Source: Bacilli bacterium (GTDB taxonomy: Bacteria; Bacillota_I; Bacilli_A; RF39; UBA660). Taken from it: DNA of 27,107 bases. Below the pieces are notes generated by a model. That model saw only the letters and a list, made by a program, of their open reading frames with translations. It had not been told where the DNA came from and did not search any database. The number at the start of each line of letters is the position of its first letter. Position 1 is the stretch's first letter. Both the position numbers and the translations under genes were made by a program. The stretch is from NCBI GenBank assembly GCA_028699175.1, contig JAQVVC010000005.1, forward strand, positions 1 through 27,107, in the 5' to 3' direction. Below, in pieces: positions 23,619 to 27,107 of the stretch.

Positions 23619-24613
23619 TCCTTATTCCTTTCTAAGTAGTTCTTTATATAATTAAGTAGCATAACCACTTTATCATATTCCATTCTTTTGGGCCCTATAA
23701 TAGCCATCGTTCCTTCTTCATCATTGATTTTATAACTCGTTTTTACTATTGTAACATTATCATCAAATTTATTTTCTTCACCAATATAAATATTTATTCC
23801 CTCTTGATCAGTTTCTATTCTTTTTACTAAATCAACATTTTCTAGTTTACTAATAATACCTTTAATTTTATCAGGTTCATTATATTCAGGTTGTTTTAAA
23901 ATATTGGTTTTACCTGAGAAAAATATATCACTTTGTTTAACAGTAAAATCATTAAAAGCTTCTTGAAAGAAATTCATTACCTCTTCGTACTGTTTTATTT
24001 TAGTTGCAATAATCGGTTTTACTTCATATTCTAGTTTAGCACTTACTTCAGATAATTTAGTTCCAATCAAACTTTTATTAATTATTTCACATGATTTAAC
24101 TATTTCATTAACACTAATATTACTCGGTACTAAAGTTTGTTTATTTTCAACATGACCAGTATTAGTAACTACTACCGCTACTACTTTATTATCATCGATA
24201 GGAATAATACTTACTTGCTTAAGTAAATGATTAGAACTATCTTTTCCTAATACAACACTCGTATAATTAGTGATTTCACTTACTATTTCCATACATTTTA
24301 GGATAGCATCACTTACAACTAACTCTTTATTATTTAAAATTGTTTGTAATTTTAAAACATCATCACCTGTTAATTCTTTAGGTTTCATTAAATAATCAAC
24401 ATAATATTTATAACCTTGTTCACTAGGAACCCTGCCACTAGAAGTATGAGTTTTTTCTAAATACTCAAGCGATTCTAAATATGCCATATCATTTCTAATT
24501 GTCGCACTTGAACATTTCATTTTTTTAACTAAAGATTTACTTCCAACCGGTTTAACTGTTTTAATAAAAATCTCAATAATTAATTTTAATAGTTCTTGTT
24601 GACGAGTATTCAT
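23615..24613 (-). CDS. hrcA: Heat-inducible transcription repressor HrcA
   Basis: Repressor that binds CIRCE and whose folding depends on chaperones. From the ATG at 24613 it is 332 aa. The N-terminal winged helix-turn-helix has PVGSKSLVKKMKCSSATIRN and TSSGRVPSEQGYKYYVDYL, the signature of HrcA. The rest is the effector/dimer region. A longer frame would start 26 codons earlier but would run through the CIRCE and promoter, so the internal ATG (preceded by AAAGGAAAG) is chosen. It is the first gene of the hrcA-grpE-dnaK operon and represses itself through the two CIRCE-like repeats just upstream. Confidence 0.96.
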   Translation of the reverse strand: MNTRQQELLKLIIEIFIKTVKPVGSKSLVKKMKCSSATIRNDMAYLESLEYLEKTHTSSGRVPSEQGYKYYVDYLMKPKELTGDDVLKLQTILNNKELVVSDAILKCMEIVSEITNYTSVVLGKDSSNHLLKQVSIIPIDDNKVVAVVVTNTGHVENKQTLVPSNISVNEIVKSCEIINKSLIGTKLSEVSAKLEYEVKPIIATKIKQYEEVMNFFQEAFNDFTVKQSDIFFSGKTNILKQPEYNEPDKIKGIISKLENVDLVKRIETDQEGINIYIGEENKFDDNVTIVKTSYKINDEEGTMAIIGPKRMEYDKVVMLLNYIKNYLERNKE

Positions 24614-24632
24614 AAAATCACTTTCCTTTAAT

Positions 24633-24658
24633 TTAGCACTCTTTTTTAAAAGTGCTAA
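24633..24658. promoter_or_regulatory. CIRCE-like operator 1 (promoter-downstream), 8-bp spacer
   Basis: TTAGCACTC (24633-24641) and AAGTGCTAA (24650-24658) are separated by 8 bp. The usual CIRCE is TTAGCACTC-N9-GAGTGCTAA. It covers the expected transcription start region of hrcA. Confidence 0.85.
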
Positions 24659-24662
24659 GCCT

Positions 24663-24691
24663 ATTATAATATTATATTTAGCACTTGTCAA
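24663..24691 (-). promoter_or_regulatory. Consensus sigma-A promoter of hrcA-grpE-dnaK
   Basis: On the minus strand TTGACA (24686-24691), a 17-bp spacer and TATAAT (24663-24668), both perfect consensus. The -35 lies inside the upstream CIRCE-like repeat. This is a strong promoter held down by HrcA. Confidence 0.9.
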
Positions 24692-24705
24692 TATATGAGT
24701 GCTAA
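24678..24705. promoter_or_regulatory. CIRCE-like operator 2 (over the -35), 10-bp spacer
   Basis: TTAGCACTT (24678-24686) and GAGTGCTAA (24697-24705) are separated by 10 bp. The minus-strand spacer and right arm provide the TTGACA. Together with operator 1 it brackets the promoter. Confidence 0.85.
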
Positions 24706-24745
24706 TTTTATCGTAATTTTAGAAACTTATTTTTTTAGCCATTTT

Positions 24746-24767
24746 AAAAGGCACTAAAGCACCTTTT
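24746..24767 (-). terminator. Probable terminator of the zinc-ribbon membrane protein gene
   Basis: On the minus strand AAAAGGTGC pairs with GTGCCTTTT (9 bp with two G-U, 4-nt loop TTTA). The T stretch is part of the stem and no further T tract follows, so strength is doubtful. It lies 50 bp after the stop codon. Confidence 0.5.
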
Positions 24768-24817
24768 CTTTATTGTGATTTTAATTATACTACTTTATAT
24801 TTATTTATAAATCGTCA

Positions 24818-26509
24818 TTATTGTTTTTGACATTGAATATTTTTTTCAATACCATCTTTAGTATCTATATAATTACAATCTGACATACCGTTTAATCCTT
24901 CTTGACAATTGTAAGCTTGAGAACATAATGTATTATGAATAATTTTTTCTTTGATACTTCCCCAAAATATTTCCGTAACTGACTTTATTTTTTTAAATCC
25001 TTCTTTTTTCATTATATTTTCATACATTATCTTATAATCAGTTTCTGTTAAAGTATTATAATCTATGCTATTACTAACATCAAATTTTTTAATAGGTTCA
25101 TTATATTTTACTGAGTAATTAAGATCAAATCCAATTGTCATCTTCTCAATATTCATTGAATAAATAATATTGGTATTATTTTCGGATTTTTTAACCGTTA
25201 ATTCAGCATCAAGAGTCTTTTTAGATTCATCATATACATCTATAAAGTAATTTTCATCATCTTTTTTATCAATCGTAAATATACTTTCAATGTCGCCATC
25301 AAGCTTTTTATATTCAAAACCAACAAACTTGTTATTACGGTTATCAATCGAAATAGAAATACGATATAAGACATTTTCATCAAAGTTTTGTGGCTTACTT
25401 AAAGCTTCTTGAAAAATTTTATTAAGCTCTTGTTCTTCAATTTCAAATAGTTTACTAAAGTTTGTTTTAAATTCTTGACTATTATTTAAATAGCTCATAA
25501 TACTATTATACATTGTGGGGAAATTATTACTATCAATACATAAGGTATTTTTAATAATATTTTCTTTTTGTTCTTTAATAAAATATTCATCTTTTAAAGA
25601 AGCTATAAGAGCGGTTTTAATTTCTCTTAAGATAATTTTTTGATAATCCGTAGTATCGGTTAAAAATATAGATTCGTAATCTTCTATATCAGAACTTATA
25701 TATTTATCATAAGTATTATGTAAAAAAGCATATCCTTTATTATTTTCAAAATAAATATCAGCTTTTAATAATTCGGAGTCTTGATATTTGCTATCCATTG
25801 ATACAAAACCAACTTTATTTTTAAAATCCATGCCATACTCAAAGTTTAAAAAAATACTATTTATTAAATCTAAAATTCCGGTATTCTCATCAGGATATTT
25901 TATATTTGTTTTAATACTATAATTTCCACTTACAGTATTAACATCTTGATCTAATACCGTATTTATATTTGAATATAAATCAAGTATTGCTATTTCAAAA
26001 ATTTGGTGTGCTGTTGGCTTAGTTAATACTTTATTTAAAAACCAGCCCCCAAATGCTAATGCTGCTAATAATAATATTATCAATATAACCGTGACAAAGT
26101 AATTATGTTTAGGTTTTGTCTGTTCATTAATACTGGGTGGTTGATTAATATTAGGATCTAGAGCTTGAACTTGATTATGTAAATCATTAAAAGTTTGATA
26201 AGTTTGATTTGGCGTTGTTATATCGTTTTGAGATTCAGAATTTATATTTTGAACACCACTTATCCTTTGGGGTTCATTTGACATCTCTGGTTGAATATTA
26301 CTTTCAGTAGTTTCTAAAGAAGTATTAGGCTCATGAAAATTATTTGCAGGTTGGATAGGCGAGTTCGGTTGAACCGTATTTACGGTGCTATCTTGCATCA
26401 TTTGATTTTGTTTAATCAAACCTAAGTTTTGTAATTCTGTAACTGTTTTCCCACAACTGGGGCAAAAAGAATCACTACTTAGTTCAATATTACAATTTTT
26501 ACATTTCAT
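24818..26509 (-). CDS. Membrane protein with N-terminal zinc ribbon and large extracytoplasmic domain
   Basis: Residues 1-20 form a zinc ribbon (C3, C6, C16, C19; KCKNCNIEL then CPSCGK). A low-complexity Asn/Gln/Pro-rich linker runs to about 134, followed by a transmembrane helix (about 138-159), then about 400 residues predicted outside the cell. The outer part resembles repeated beta-rich units with alternating charged residues. The C-terminus is cysteine-rich (NTLCSQAYNC, MSDCNY, NIQCQK), with one more cysteine in NTLCIDSN. The layout is like other Bacillota proteins with a zinc ribbon inside and an unknown sensor or binding part outside. I do not recognise the function. It has its own promoter and lies between frr and hrcA. 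Confidence 0.78.
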   Translation of the reverse strand: MKCKNCNIELSSDSFCPSCGKTVTELQNLGLIKQNQMMQDSTVNTVQPNSPIQPANNFHEPNTSLETTESNIQPEMSNEPQRISGVQNINSESQNDITTPNQTYQTFNDLHNQVQALDPNINQPPSINEQTKPKHNYFVTVILIILLLAALAFGGWFLNKVLTKPTAHQIFEIAILDLYSNINTVLDQDVNTVSGNYSIKTNIKYPDENTGILDLINSIFLNFEYGMDFKNKVGFVSMDSKYQDSELLKADIYFENNKGYAFLHNTYDKYISSDIEDYESIFLTDTTDYQKIILREIKTALIASLKDEYFIKEQKENIIKNTLCIDSNNFPTMYNSIMSYLNNSQEFKTNFSKLFEIEEQELNKIFQEALSKPQNFDENVLYRISISIDNRNNKFVGFEYKKLDGDIESIFTIDKKDDENYFIDVYDESKKTLDAELTVKKSENNTNIIYSMNIEKMTIGFDLNYSVKYNEPIKKFDVSNSIDYNTLTETDYKIMYENIMKKEGFKKIKSVTEIFWGSIKEKIIHNTLCSQAYNCQEGLNGMSDCNYIDTKDGIEKNIQCQKQ

Positions 26510-26537
26510 TTATTAGTTACCCTTCTATTATGAAATT

Positions 26538-26546
26538 ATTATATCA
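26538..26546 (-). promoter_or_regulatory. Extended -10 promoter of the zinc-ribbon gene
   Basis: TGATATAAT on the minus strand, 28 bp before the ATG; a TTCAAC 19 bp upstream is a poor -35. GAAGGG is the Shine-Dalgarno. Confidence 0.5.
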
Positions 26547-26602
26547 TAAAATAATAATGAATGTTGAATAATTTTAATTAAAAAAAAAGAATAATTAAGT
26601 CT

Positions 26603-27107
26603 TTATACCGTTATTAGTTCTTGTTCTTTTTCTTTTAATAAATCATCAATAATTTTATTATATTTTTGGGTTAAATCTTGGATATCATCATATAATTGAT
26701 TAGTTTCATCCTCTGGTAATTCTACTTTCTTTACTTGATTACGATTTTCTTCACGAACTTGTCTAATTCCTATTTTTCCATCTTCAGCCATTTGTTTTAC
26801 TTGTTTTACAAATTCCTTACGTCTTTCTTCATTTAATTCAGGAATAGTTAAAATAATAAATTCCCCGTTATTAGTAGGAGTAATTCCAAGATTAGCTTCA
26901 AATAAAGCTTTATCAATATCTTTTAAGGCACTTTTATCAAAAGGCTTGATAAATAATTGTCTAGCTTCAGGAATAGTAATATTTACCAAAGTATTAAGAG
27001 GGGTTAAAGTCCCATAATAATTTACCATTATACCATTTAACATAGCAGGATTAGCCCTTCCAGCTCTTACATTTACCATTCTATTTTCAAAGTTGCTTAT
27101 AACCTTT
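26603..27107 (-). CDS. frr: Ribosome recycling factor, 5' end outside the window
   Basis: Splits post-termination ribosomes together with EF-G. The frame is open to the window edge: upstream of the internal ATG at 27079 it reads KVISNFENR, which aligns with the helix that precedes VRAGRANPAML in all RRFs, so that ATG is not the start. About 167 residues are present of the usual 185. The rest is typical: ITIPEARQLFIKPFD, NLGITPTNNG, IPELNEERRKEFVKQVK and the C-terminal helix with VREENRNQVKK. In Bacillus frr follows pyrH and precedes uppS; here it is followed by the zinc-ribbon gene. Confidence 0.95.
   Translation of the reverse strand, partial: KVISNFENRMVNVRAGRANPAMLNGIMVNYYGTLTPLNTLVNITIPEARQLFIKPFDKSALKDIDKALFEANLGITPTNNGEFIILTIPELNEERRKEFVKQVKQMAEDGKIGIRQVREENRNQVKKVELPEDETNQLYDDIQDLTQKYNKIIDDLLKEKEQELITV

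Noticed and set aside
24614..24691. Longer HrcA start 26 codons upstream
   Set aside because: It would be coded within the CIRCE repeats and promoter; the ATG at 24613 has a ribosome site and matches the family start.
1..27107. Mobile element, CRISPR array, tRNA or rRNA genes
   Set aside because: No transposase, integrase, direct-repeat array, cloverleaf or rRNA-like stretch was found; the short repeats seen are terminators or operators.

Overview
The window is a very AT-rich stretch of conserved bacterial housekeeping genes, nearly all read from the minus strand. The order matches the Bacillus-type cluster hrcA-grpE-dnaK-dnaJ / rpsU / yqfC-yqfD-(phoH)-ybeY-dgkA-cdd-era-yqzL-recO / lepA-hemW. 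UGA is a true stop: the ends of hrcA, yqfD, vanZ, ybeY and dgkA are all UGA codons overlapping the next start, and tryptophans checked in recognised proteins are UGG. This excludes the Mycoplasma/Spiroplasma code. Extreme AT content, compact genes and Bacillus synteny suggest a low-GC Bacillota/Mycoplasmatota-side lineage with the standard code, for example uncultured gut RF39-like bacteria. That placement is an inference.

Layout in the direction of transcription, right to left. At the right edge lies the 5'-truncated frr, then a membrane protein with a zinc ribbon. Next is the heat-shock operon hrcA-grpE-dnaK, driven by a consensus promoter flanked by two CIRCE-like repeats. After a terminator behind dnaK come pepF and dnaJ, then lepB-holA with its own promoter. 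holA converges on rnhC, the only plus-strand gene, across a shared terminator. cvpA and a thioredoxin run divergently from rnhC. The 588 bp between the thioredoxin gene and rpsU hold a decayed gene with a promoter and a 14-bp palindrome, and the rpsU promoter.

From rpsU a tightly packed run follows: yqfC, yqfD, vanZ-like, ybeY, dgkA, cdd, a cdd-like pseudoenzyme, era, an unrecognised 381-aa gene, a 26-codon yqzL and recO, then a dCMP deaminase. Many junctions overlap by 1 to 23 bp, so translational coupling is likely. A strong hairpin and an extended -10 promoter then introduce a short alaS, followed by lepA, hemW, a wall/membrane protein with cadherin-like repeats, and a glycerophosphodiesterase.

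The genes serve translation (frr, rpsU, alaS, lepA, era, ybeY), protein folding and quality control (hrcA, grpE, dnaK, dnaJ, pepF), export (lepB), DNA maintenance (holA, recO, rnhC), pyrimidine salvage (cdd, dCMP deaminase) and envelope lipids (dgkA, vanZ-like, GDPD). I see no mobile elements, CRISPR arrays, tRNAs or rRNAs. The points most worth attention are a zinc-site-less cytidine deaminase paralogue translationally coupled to an intact one, an AlaRS that ends right after the editing domain, the YqfC/YqfD sporulation pair in a compact genome with phoH replaced by a VanZ-like gene, an unrecognised gene inside the era-recO block, and two non-standard CIRCE spacings.
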